This document shows, piece after piece, positions 6,990-12,860 of a stretch of DNA of 12,860 nucleotides (position 1 is its first letter; every line of letters starts with the position of its first letter). Origin of the DNA: JAILZP01 sp037444185. GTDB lineage: Bacteria; Bacillota; Desulfotomaculia; Desulfotomaculales; Desulfocucumaceae. A program made the position numbers and the translations under genes. The stretch is taken from the NCBI GenBank assembly GCA_037444185.1, contig JBBIMW010000052.1, positions 1 through 12,860 on the forward strand, read 5' to 3'. The notes below the pieces were generated by a model, which was not told where the DNA came from, searched no databases, and saw nothing but the letters and a program-made list of their open reading frames with translations.

Positions 6990-7018
6990 ATTTTATATTT
7001 CCCGCACTCAATAATCAA
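6990..7018 (-). promoter_or_regulatory. Promoter of the CBS-AbfD-like-etfBA operon
   Basis: On the minus strand, TTGATT (7018-7013) and TAAAAT (6995-6990) are separated by 17 bp, a good sigma-A arrangement. A TATAAA box with 15-bp spacing overlaps it. The start would be near 6983, giving a leader of about 43 nt that includes the repeat at 6960-6974. The gene upstream (CDF) ends at 7028, so the promoter sits right behind it. Confidence 0.5.
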
Positions 7019-7027
7019 CCGTTTAAA

Positions 7028-7933
7028 TCAGCGGGAGCTTTTCCCTCCGCAGTCGAAGCTGCAGTCCCCGCACTCCTCCCGGCACGGCTCCACCTTGATC
7101 ACCACATCGGCCCGTAGAAGCCGCAGCTTAATGGAATGCTCCAGCTCCCTGCAGACACTGTGTATTTCCCCGATGGGCAGATCCCGGGGGAAAACCAGGT
7201 GCAAGTCTACGAATCTCTGGGACCCGGCCTTGCGGGTCCTCAGATCGTGATATTCCAGATATTTTACCGAACACCCCTTCAGCGCCTCGTCGATGGCATT
7301 TATTTCATCCTCCGACAGCTTCTCGTCCACAATCACCCGGAAAGACTTTTTCACCAGGTCGAATCCCGCCCTCAAAATAAACAAGGCAACACCCACGGCA
7401 ATAACCGGGTCCAGTATCATCAGGCCGGTCAATTTGATGGCTATCAGCCCGGCCAAGGTGCCGAGGGAAGTGTATACATCCGCCCGCAGGTGCCATGCGT
7501 CCCCCTCCAGGGCGGGAGAATCGGTTTCCCTGGCCACTCTCATCAATTTACCGGACACCAGGGTGTTCACCAGCACCGACACCGCCATGACAGCAACCCC
7601 CAAGCCCAGGAGATGCACCTCGGTGGGGTTGAAAAACCTGGGCACCGCCTTGACAATAATCACCACCGCCACCACTATAATCAGTGCGGCCTCTATGATG
7701 CTGCCCACGTTTTCAAATTTTCCGTGCCCATAGGGGTGTTCATAGTCGGCGGGCTTGCTGGACTGCCCCACCGACAGGTAGGCAACCACCGCCGCCGCCA
7801 GGTCTATCCCCGAGTGCAAAGCCTCCGAGATGACACTGACGGATCCCATAAACAGCCCCACCGTCAGTTTGAGAACCGTCAGGCAAAAATTAGAAATAAT
7901 CGACAGTCCGGCCGCCTGTATTTTCTTGTCCAT
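7028..7933 (-). CDS. Cation diffusion facilitator metal exporter with Cys-rich tail
   Basis: 301 aa, CDF family, proton-coupled divalent-metal efflux across the inner membrane with six predicted TM helices. The metal site in TM2 is H40-x3-D44 (SEALHSGIDL) and in TM5 H148-x3-D152 (DAWHLRADVYTSLG). This HD-HD pattern is usual for Zn/Co/Cd/Ni CDFs and differs from the Asp-rich Mn type. The DYEHPYGHGKFEN motif (63-75) and the cytoplasmic C-terminal domain (from about 205) are typical. The last 18 residues add C284-x3-C288-x2-C291-x3-C295, not part of the core family. The ATG start fits homologues. A TTG at 7954 has a stronger GGAGGTG at ideal spacing and would add 7 residues. The open frame extends to 8143, but that part crosses the leader hairpins and is not protein-like. 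Confidence 0.93.
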   Translation of the reverse strand: MDKKIQAAGLSIISNFCLTVLKLTVGLFMGSVSVISEALHSGIDLAAAVVAYLSVGQSSKPADYEHPYGHGKFENVGSIIEAALIIVVAVVIIVKAVPRFFNPTEVHLLGLGVAVMAVSVLVNTLVSGKLMRVARETDSPALEGDAWHLRADVYTSLGTLAGLIAIKLTGLMILDPVIAVGVALFILRAGFDLVKKSFRVIVDEKLSEDEINAIDEALKGCSVKYLEYHDLRTRKAGSQRFVDLHLVFPRDLPIGEIHSVCRELEHSIKLRLLRADVVIKVEPCREECGDCSFDCGGKSSR

Positions 7934-7988
7934 ACTACCCCCCCGCCCTAACAACAAAATCACCTCCGGGCGACTCAGACCCCCCCAT

Positions 7989-8004
7989 GCCACATGGATG
8001 TGGC
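7989..8004. repeat. Small hairpin GCCAC-N6-GTGGC in the CDF leader
   Basis: GCCACATGGATGTGGC has 7-bp complementary ends and can fold as a 5-bp stem with a 6-nt loop. It lies between the leader terminator (8056-8095) and the CDF ribosome binding site (7961-7967), so only read-through transcripts carry it. Role unknown. Confidence 0.3.
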
Positions 8005-8055
8005 GCCGTAGACAATGAAAATCCAGGAAGGAATGGGAATGAGCTATTAACGATA

Positions 8056-8095
8056 AAACCCCCGTGGCACAATATATAATGTCCCACGGGGGTTT
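8056..8095 (-). terminator. Intrinsic terminator inside the CDF leader (attenuator)
   Basis: Arms at 8080-8095 and 8056-8071 are complementary over 16 bp with one mismatch, around an 8-nt AT loop. On the minus strand the stem ends CACGGGGG and runs into TTTTATCGTT. No gene ends here: the flanking genes diverge. A terminator about 120 bp before the CDF start therefore makes sense only as an attenuator of the CDF transcript. Its 5' arm is shared with the proposed aptamer. U-tract quality on the plus strand is poorer (TTTGTTCC). Confidence 0.7.
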
Positions 8096-8148
8096 GTTCC
8101 TCCCGTTGCCGTCCGGCCCGGTCATGCGACCTGACATAGGCATTTTAT
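8074..8148 (-). ncRNA. Candidate NiCo (czcD)-like metal riboswitch aptamer
   Basis: Read on the minus strand, the leader contains CCGGGC, a 3-bp stem GCC/GGC (8115-8117 with 8108-8110), GGCA, then a stem ACGGG/CCCGU (8102-8106 with 8086-8090, plus GG/CC past a bulged A), then GGGACA (8085-8080). From memory this order matches the NiCo riboswitch 3' half: CCGGGC, stem, GGCA, stem, GGGACAG. A CAGG and a short GGUC/GACC hairpin (8120-8131) stand for the 5' half, which is shorter than the known aptamer. A closing stem AUAAAAUG/CAUUAUAU (8141-8148 with 8074-8081) has one mismatch. The terminator uses the same CCCCCGUGGGACA strand, so aptamer and terminator exclude each other: metal binding would turn the CDF gene on. 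The 5' half is weak, so the class is provisional. Confidence 0.5.
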
Positions 8149-8158
8149 TTTTTATCTT
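8131..8158 (+). promoter_or_regulatory. Possible promoter for the YkvI-type gene
   Basis: CTGACA (8131-8136) and TATCTT (8153-8158) are separated by 16 bp. It would give a leader of about 95 nt. It overlaps the divergent CDF leader, so the two transcripts would be antisense at their 5' ends. The -10 is weak. Confidence 0.3.
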
Positions 8159-8165
8159 TAAGGAG

Positions 8166-8195
8166 ATTTTACTATCCGGGAGCGCCCCAAGTCAA
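8166..8195 (-). promoter_or_regulatory. Promoter of the CDF leader transcript
   Basis: On the minus strand, TTGACT (8195-8190) and TAAAAT (8171-8166) are separated by 18 bp, each 5/6 to consensus. The start would be near 8159, so the transcript would begin just before the proposed aptamer and reach the terminator after roughly 100 nt. This placement supports the attenuation model. Confidence 0.55.
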
Positions 8196-8202
8196 TATTC
8201 AA

Positions 8203-8262
8203 ATGTCAAACAGCACGGGCCCGCGATTATTTTTCAGTTTTTTTGAAAAAATAATCCCATGA
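8203..8262 (+). CDS. Possible 19-aa leader peptide overlapping the YkvI-type gene
   Basis: ATG at 8203 opens a 19-codon frame, MSNSTGPRLFFSFFEKIIP. Its TGA (8260-8262) overlaps the ATG of the transporter gene (8259-8261) in the ATGA arrangement typical of translational coupling. The transporter start has no ribosome binding site of its own. Against it: this ATG lacks one as well, and the Phe-rich end is simply a T-rich stretch that also forms an AT hairpin (GATTATTTTT at 8225-8234 with AAAAATAATC at 8246-8255). Confidence 0.25.
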   Translation: MSNSTGPRLFFSFFEKIIP

Positions 8263-9362
8263 AGACTAAACAAGAAATCACCACCTTCAAAGTGGCCGCA
8301 GCCTATATAGGAACCATAGTGGGGGCGGGTTTCGCCTCGGGTCAGGAAGTCATGCAGTTTTTCACCTTCTTTGGCCTGAAAGGCTTCTTCGCCCTGATCC
8401 TGTCCACGGTGCTGTTCGTCTTTTTCGGCGTCGTCATTCTGGAGCTTGGCCGCAGGCTGAAAGCCGCTTCCCACCGTGAAGTAATACTTTATGCCGGCGG
8501 ACGGTGGGTGGGGACCGCCGTTGACGCAGTAATCACCTTTTTCCTTTTCGGCGCCCTGACCGCCATGGCGGCGGGGTCAGGAGCCATATTCACCCAGCAG
8601 TTCGGCTTACCCCACATTCTTGGCAGCTTTGTCATGGTGGCGGCCACGGTTTTCACGGTGGCCCTGGGAATTCACGGAGTAATCGCAGCCATCAGCTTTG
8701 TGGCACCCTTTCTGCTGGTGGCGGTAATGGGGATATGCGCGGCGGCCCTGGCGGCGGCCCCTCCCGACCTTTCCGCCGTCGCCGGGTGGGCCGGCGCCGC
8801 CAGGCCCCCCGTGCCCTTCTGGCCCCTTTCGGCCATAGTATATGTCTCGTATAATTTGGTGCTGGGGGTGGCGGTGCTGGCACCCATGGGAAGGTTGGCC
8901 GGCAACGACACAGGGATACTGAAGAAAGGCGCTCTGTACGGCGGAATCGGCCTCGGGGCCGGCGCCCTGGCCATAAACCTGGCCCTTCTGGCCAGCCCCG
9001 CAACGGTTTCCGGGTACGAAGTTCCCATGGTCCGGATTGCCGGACAACTTTCACCACTGGTACAATTTGCCTACAGCCTGGTACTGCTGGCCGAGGTTTA
9101 CACCACCGCGGTGGGAAGCCTGTTTGGCTTCGCCGCCAGATTGCTCAGGTCGGAGTCGCCGGGATTCAGGTGGGCGGTCACCGGCGCCGGGCTGGCGGCC
9201 CTGGCCGCCGGTCAGCTGGGATTCTCCACCCTGGTAAGGGTGCTGTACTCGGCGGTGGGCTATGCCGGGCTGTTAATGCTGGCCGGGCTGTTTTACGGCT
9301 ATGTCAGGGAGCGCCTGGCACCGCAGCCGGCCTTCAAATTCGGTCCCGGACCGAAAAAATAG
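8259..9362 (+). CDS. YkvI-type integral membrane transporter (APC superfamily)
   Basis: 367 aa, highly hydrophobic, about 10-11 TM helices. The N-terminal VAAAYIGTIVGAGFASGQEVMQFF block (about 12-35) is the hallmark of the B. subtilis YkvI family, where the GAGFASGQE loop resembles the broken first helix of APC-fold amino-acid symporters. Substrate is unproven. The protein ends in a short charged tail (VRERLAPQPAFKFGPGPKK). The ATG agrees with the family start, yet no Shine-Dalgarno is visible: the bases before it are AT-rich and lie in a hairpin. An orphan AAGGAG at 8160-8165 lies nearly 100 bp upstream. It converges on the MFS gene with a 21-bp gap. Confidence 0.85.
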   Translation: MKTKQEITTFKVAAAYIGTIVGAGFASGQEVMQFFTFFGLKGFFALILSTVLFVFFGVVILELGRRLKAASHREVILYAGGRWVGTAVDAVITFFLFGALTAMAAGSGAIFTQQFGLPHILGSFVMVAATVFTVALGIHGVIAAISFVAPFLLVAVMGICAAALAAAPPDLSAVAGWAGAARPPVPFWPLSAIVYVSYNLVLGVAVLAPMGRLAGNDTGILKKGALYGGIGLGAGALAINLALLASPATVSGYEVPMVRIAGQLSPLVQFAYSLVLLAEVYTTAVGSLFGFAARLLRSESPGFRWAVTGAGLAALAAGQLGFSTLVRVLYSAVGYAGLLMLAGLFYGYVRERLAPQPAFKFGPGPKK

Positions 9363-9383
9363 GCATTTCATCCAGCCGGGCAA

Positions 9384-10820
9384 TCATTTCTCTCCGGAGC
9401 CGCCGCCGTCCGCCGGCCGCCCAAATCCCCCAAAACCGTTGTCAGGTTTTACATTACCCCTGGCTAAAGAAACAAAAATACCTGCAAAGCAGAGAACTGA
9501 AAAAACAGCAAAGGATGTCCTGGTGCTTTCAAGAATCACATCTGCGTACCCCGGACCGAGCTTGACATTGCCCGCATAGAAAGCTATTATCAGCGTCACG
9601 GCGGCCATGCTTACAGCCTGCCCGACAAGCCTCATGGTACCAAGGGTGGACGACGCCACGCCGTAAAAAATTTTTTCCACCGATCCCATTACAGCATTGC
9701 TGTTCGGGGAGGAAAAGAGGGCGAATCCCGTACCCAGCATGGCTAGGGAAAGAATCAACAGCCATGTGGGCGTCCCGGAGCTGATAAAACACAAAATCAG
9801 CAAGCCCAGGGCAGTCAGGGCCATCCCCCATGATGAAACGATCCTTGGCTCCACATGGTCGGATAGCCTGCCGGCAAAGGGAGAAAGTACCGCCATGATC
9901 ACCGGCTGGGCAAGGAGCACCAGTCCAGCCGCCAGGGAATCATAACCCATCACCACCTGAAGATAAAGGGAGATCAGAAATCCCACCGCAAAAGTGGCAC
10001 TATAATTAATCAGTGCCGCCAGGTTGGAGAAGGCGAAGGTGATGTTCCCGGCGAATAAATTCATATTCAGTATTGGGTGGCCCGTTCTTAATTCGTGCCG
10101 TACAAACAGAGCCAGTAACGCCAGTCCTGATGCCAGCAGATACTTCGCCCAGGCCGACACAGCTATGGAAGATATTCCGTACAAAAACATGATAAGTCCT
10201 GCGGAATACAAAAGCGCCCCGGCTAGATCAAAGCTCTCGTCCCCGGCGCCCCTCCACTCCCCTCTCATTCTGGAAGCGGTAAAGAACAGAATAAAAACAC
10301 CCGCCAGGGCACATAAATAAAAAATGGACTGCCAGCCCAAGTTATGGTTCAGCCAACCCCCCAGCGCCGGACCCAAGGAAAGTCCCACATAAACAGCGGC
10401 CACATTCAACCCCAGGACCCTGCCCCTTTCCCGGGGCGGGAAAACCGAAGTCAGTATTGCCATGCCCGTTCCGAAAATCATGGCACCACCCACTCCCTGC
10501 AGCACCCTGAAAGCAATTAGGGTCTCAATGGATCGGGCTATTCCGCAAAGCATTGAGAAAATCGAGAAAATAATCATTCCAGCTAAAAATACTTTTTTCC
10601 GTCCCGCAATGTCGGCCAGTCTCCCGAATGACAGCAAAAGAGCTGCCGAAGCCAACAAATTGCCGGTCACCACCCAGCTGAGAAGAAATGTGCCGCTGTT
10701 AAATTCCCTGCCGATGGATGGCACCGCCAGATTTATGGAACTTCCCATAAAAGGCGTAAGAAAGGATGCCGCCATAGTGACAATCAGGGTATGCCTTTTG
10801 AGGAATACATCCCGGTTCAT
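9384..10820 (-). CDS. MFS drug:H+ antiporter-like exporter, 14-TM DHA2 (EmrB/QacA) type
   Basis: 478 aa, inner-membrane exporter with about 14 TM helices. Motif A GRLADIAGRKKVF (66-78), motif B RVLQGVGGAM (105-114) and motif C GLSLGPALGG (146-155) place it among drug:H+ antiporters. The family's first-helix motif LDxTIVNVALP reads MGSSINLAVPSI here, so the usual membrane-embedded Asp is Ser, which could alter proton coupling. The ATG start has GGAG 7 nt upstream. It begins 18 bp after the RNA methyltransferase stop and is probably cotranscribed with it. The cargo cannot be predicted. The C-terminal tail is Gly-rich and soluble. Confidence 0.9.
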   Translation of the reverse strand: MNRDVFLKRHTLIVTMAASFLTPFMGSSINLAVPSIGREFNSGTFLLSWVVTGNLLASAALLLSFGRLADIAGRKKVFLAGMIIFSIFSMLCGIARSIETLIAFRVLQGVGGAMIFGTGMAILTSVFPPRERGRVLGLNVAAVYVGLSLGPALGGWLNHNLGWQSIFYLCALAGVFILFFTASRMRGEWRGAGDESFDLAGALLYSAGLIMFLYGISSIAVSAWAKYLLASGLALLALFVRHELRTGHPILNMNLFAGNITFAFSNLAALINYSATFAVGFLISLYLQVVMGYDSLAAGLVLLAQPVIMAVLSPFAGRLSDHVEPRIVSSWGMALTALGLLILCFISSGTPTWLLILSLAMLGTGFALFSSPNSNAVMGSVEKIFYGVASSTLGTMRLVGQAVSMAAVTLIIAFYAGNVKLGPGYADVILESTRTSFAVFSVLCFAGIFVSLARGNVKPDNGFGGFGRPADGGGSGEK

Positions 10821-10838
10821 AACATTACTCCAGCCTTT

Positions 10839-12047
10839 TTATTCGAACACGCTTCCATTTTCTATCAACCCGGCTTTCCGGCTTCGCCCGGCCGCCGGAC
10901 TATTTTCACCTCCTGCCCCGGGAGGGCGGGGGCCGAAAAACTGGTAGAAATTACACTGTATCCTGCCGTTGTAGACCTTCCTCTTTTTGTCCGCCCTGCG
11001 CCCGAAAAGCCGCTCAAAGCCGGGGTGTGCGGTGAGCACGTAATAAGACCATGTATCCAAATGGCTGAAAACGGCCCCCATCTCCCTGTAAAGCCGCTCA
11101 ACCCCGTATTTTTCGCCCAGCCTGACACCATAAGGGGGATTGCATATAATGCACCCGTATTTGTACCTTGACCGCAGTCCGGAAACCGCCCCGGCCTGAA
11201 AGGTGACGGCATCCTCCACCCCCGCCCGGCGGGCGTGATGGCGGGCAAGGCTCAATACTTCACCGTCAATATCGAACCCGTGCACCTTCAATTTCAGGTC
11301 CCTTATGACCCTGTCCCGGGCCTCCTCCCTTGCCCTTTGCCAGGCGAGGGCCGGTACGGCGGCCCATTTTTCGGCATCAAATTCCCTGTGCAACCCCGGT
11401 GCGATGTCCAGTCCGATAAGGGCCGCCTCAATGGGAATGGTTCCGGACCCGCAAAAGGGGTCAATCAAAACCTTGCCGGGATGCCACCGGCTGATCATAA
11501 TCATGGCCGCAGCCAGGGTCTCCCTCAGCGGCGCGTCGCTTCCCAGTTTCCTGTATCCCCTCTTGTGCAGCCCGGCGCCGCTGGTATCAATGGTCAGGGT
11601 GGCGATATCCCTGACCAGCGCCACTTCCAGCCTGTGGCGGGGGCCGGTTTCTTCAAACCAGACTTTCCTGTATTTTTCCTTCAATTTTTCGACCACGGCT
11701 TTTTTTACTATAGCCTGACAGTCAGGAACACTGAACAGTTTTGAATTTATGGACTTGCCCAGCACCGGGAACTCTGCATCTTCAGTAATCCAGTCTGCCC
11801 ACGGTAGCGCCCTGGTCTGTTCAAAAAGCTCGTCGAAAGTGTGGGCGCTGAACTCCCCCATTCTCAGCAGCACCCTGTCTGCGGATCTAATCCACAAATT
11901 GGCCCGGCAAATGGCCTCCGGGCCGGCGGCAAAGGTGACCCGCCCGTTCTCCACTGTCACCTCCCGGTAGCCCAGTTCCCTCACTTCCCGGGCCACCACG
12001 GCCTCCAGGCCGAAGGCCGATGTAGCTATGAGATATATTTTTTCCAT
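10839..12047 (-). CDS. THUMP-domain RNA guanine N2-methyltransferase (RlmL/YpsC family)
   Basis: 402 aa, SAM-dependent methyltransferase of the UPF0020 family; E. coli RlmL makes m2G2445 in 23S rRNA and B. subtilis YpsC is the closer size match. Residues 1-45 form the ferredoxin-like start (KIYLIATSAFGLEAVVAREV). A THUMP domain spans about 45-155, then GLHKRGYRKLGSDAPLRETLAA (159-180). The SAM site is DPFCGSGTIPIEAAL (196-210) with an acidic FDID (258-261). The catalytic motif is CNPPYG (302-307). The RlmK half of fused RlmKL proteins is absent. The ATG start has AGGGG upstream. The last ~30 residues are a low-complexity tail. It leads the pair with the MFS gene; the functional link is not evident. 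Confidence 0.92.
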   Translation of the reverse strand: MEKIYLIATSAFGLEAVVAREVRELGYREVTVENGRVTFAAGPEAICRANLWIRSADRVLLRMGEFSAHTFDELFEQTRALPWADWITEDAEFPVLGKSINSKLFSVPDCQAIVKKAVVEKLKEKYRKVWFEETGPRHRLEVALVRDIATLTIDTSGAGLHKRGYRKLGSDAPLRETLAAAMIMISRWHPGKVLIDPFCGSGTIPIEAALIGLDIAPGLHREFDAEKWAAVPALAWQRAREEARDRVIRDLKLKVHGFDIDGEVLSLARHHARRAGVEDAVTFQAGAVSGLRSRYKYGCIICNPPYGVRLGEKYGVERLYREMGAVFSHLDTWSYYVLTAHPGFERLFGRRADKKRKVYNGRIQCNFYQFFGPRPPGAGGENSPAAGRSRKAGLIENGSVFE

Positions 12048-12090
12048 ATGCGCCCCTATCCTGAAAATAGCTCATAACGATTCCGCAATA

Positions 12091-12099
12091 TGTTATAAT
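12091..12099 (+). promoter_or_regulatory. Extended -10 promoter of the QueG-related gene
   Basis: TGTTATAAT is a perfect TGn-TATAAT extended -10 element. The region 17 bp upstream (CTCATA) is a poor -35, as is usual for this promoter type. The start would be near 12106, about 28 nt before the ATG at 12134 and upstream of the GGAGG at 12120-12124. Confidence 0.6.
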
Positions 12100-12133
12100 T
12101 ACTTTAATGGCCAATAAACGGAGGCGGTTTTTT

Positions 12134-12860
12134 ATGGACATAAACAGTGAACTGAACTATCTGTCCCTAAGCCTTGGACTGCACTCCCTGGGCTGCGCCC
12201 CGGCCTCGGCCTACGGCGGTGCCCCCCGGGGACACCGGCCCCAGGATATACTGCCCGACGCAAAAAGTGTGGTCACCTTCGCCTACCGGATTAACAACGG
12301 CGCCCTGGACAACCTTCCATCCACCAGAAACCAGTACATGCTGGAATTCAACGTGGTGAACCAGATACTGGCCCAGGCGGTCCATAAGATGGCGCGACTG
12401 CTGGAGAGCAAAGGTTTCGCCAGCATCGGGCTGGGGCCGGAAGCCGACATTGGTGATTATTCCAGGCTGAAGGCCGACTTTTCCCACAAACATTCGGCGG
12501 TTGTCTGCGGGATGGGCAGCTTCGGCATTAATAACCTGTTCCTGGCCAGCGGGGCCGGGGCCAGGGTGAGACTAGCCTCGGTGATCACCTGCGCGGAATT
12601 GAAGTACAGCCACACCGTCCCGGTGAACCACTGCACCTCCTGCGGGGAATGCGTTATCCGGTGCCCATCCGGAGCCCTGGACAGATGGGAGGGAAAACAC
12701 TCCTCCAATGCCGGTTGGGCTATCGACAAGGAAAAGTGCGCCCACTACATTTTCGTCACCAGCGCCGGTAAAAGGTGCGGCCTGTGTGTGTCGTGCTGCC
12801 CGGCGGGGCGGCTTATTTACTGTCCAATTCAAGGCCCTTCAGATAATCCCCGGCCTCCCC
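12134..12860 (+). CDS. Epoxyqueuosine reductase (QueG)-related 4Fe-4S protein, partial
   Basis: The frame stays open from the ATG to the window edge (242 codons), so the 3' end is missing. An 8-Fe ferredoxin-like module holds two cysteine sets: CTSCGECVIRCP (C167, C170, C173, C177), then C202 with CGLCVSCCP (C215, C218, C221/C222). The upstream part has GMGSFGINNLFLA and ARVRLASVITCAEL (126-156), which match the QueG region GxGWIGKN...GSRVRLGSVLT. The Lys of GKN is absent and the N-terminal domain is short, so it is likely a QueG paralogue and not the tRNA enzyme itself. GGAGG at 12120-12124 and an extended -10 promoter support the start. Its substrate is unknown. It is divergent from the RNA methyltransferase gene. 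Confidence 0.85.
   Translation, partial: MDINSELNYLSLSLGLHSLGCAPASAYGGAPRGHRPQDILPDAKSVVTFAYRINNGALDNLPSTRNQYMLEFNVVNQILAQAVHKMARLLESKGFASIGLGPEADIGDYSRLKADFSHKHSAVVCGMGSFGINNLFLASGAGARVRLASVITCAELKYSHTVPVNHCTSCGECVIRCPSGALDRWEGKHSSNAGWAIDKEKCAHYIFVTSAGKRCGLCVSCCPAGRLIYCPIQGPSDNPRPP

Noticed and set aside
6941..7018. 26-residue N-terminal extension of the CBS/DUF294 protein
   Set aside because: It is translated from the promoter and the dispersed repeat; the TTG at 6940 has a good ribosome binding site and fits the family start.
7934..8143. N-terminal extension of 70 residues on the CDF exporter
   Set aside because: The extension crosses the leader terminator and hairpins, does not resemble CDF proteins, and good start sites exist at 7933 (ATG) and 7954 (TTG).
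9341..9360. Hairpin CGGTCC-C-GGACCG followed by AAAAAA at the end of the YkvI-type gene
   Set aside because: It lies within the coding region and the run is A on the plus strand, and T before the stem on the minus strand, so it is not an intrinsic terminator on either strand.

Overview
The window is about 12.9 kb of GC-rich bacterial DNA. It has strong AGGAGG-type ribosome binding sites, frequent TTG/GTG starts and anaerobe-type genes: hybrid cluster protein, an electron transfer flavoprotein pair, an AbfD/HpaB-family flavoenzyme and a 4Fe-4S protein. This fits an anaerobic Firmicute, most likely of the Desulfotomaculum/Pelotomaculum (Peptococcaceae) type. That placement is inferred from gene content and style and was not tested. 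No rRNA, tRNA, CRISPR array or complete insertion sequence was seen.

Layout. Positions 1-155 hold an imperfect inverted repeat and a 16-bp palindrome behind hcp. On the minus strand, read right to left, a likely operon starts from a promoter at 6990-7018: a cNMP-binding/CBS/DUF294 signalling protein (5021-6940), an AbfD-like protein (3503-4963), etfB (2622-3428) and etfA (1541-2620). Next comes a short class III-type hcp (156-1442), which has its own candidate promoter and a perfect TGTGA-N6-TCACA palindrome. Upstream of the operon and on the same strand is a cation diffusion facilitator (7028-7933). Its leader holds a promoter, a compact fold resembling the NiCo (czcD) riboswitch and an overlapping terminator. 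Divergent from it is a YkvI-type transporter (8259-9362, plus strand). Convergent to that is a minus-strand pair: a THUMP/UPF0020 RNA methyltransferase (10839-12047) followed by a 14-TM MFS exporter (9384-10820). A QueG-related 4Fe-4S protein starts at 12134 on the plus strand and runs off the window.

The most unusual part is the operon at 1541-6940. The AbfD-like protein keeps the fold and overall sequence of 4-hydroxybutyryl-CoA dehydratase. By alignment from memory it has lost the cluster histidine and nearly all the catalytic residues, and it gains a cysteine that could complete an all-Cys iron-sulfur site. Its neighbours are an EtfBA pair with sequence features of the two-FAD (bifurcating) type. 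My inference is an Etf-linked redox flavoenzyme, not a dehydratase, with the CBS/DUF294 protein as a possible regulator. The second interesting system is the CDF exporter: a candidate Ni/Co riboswitch in its leader and a Cys-rich C-terminal tail in the protein.
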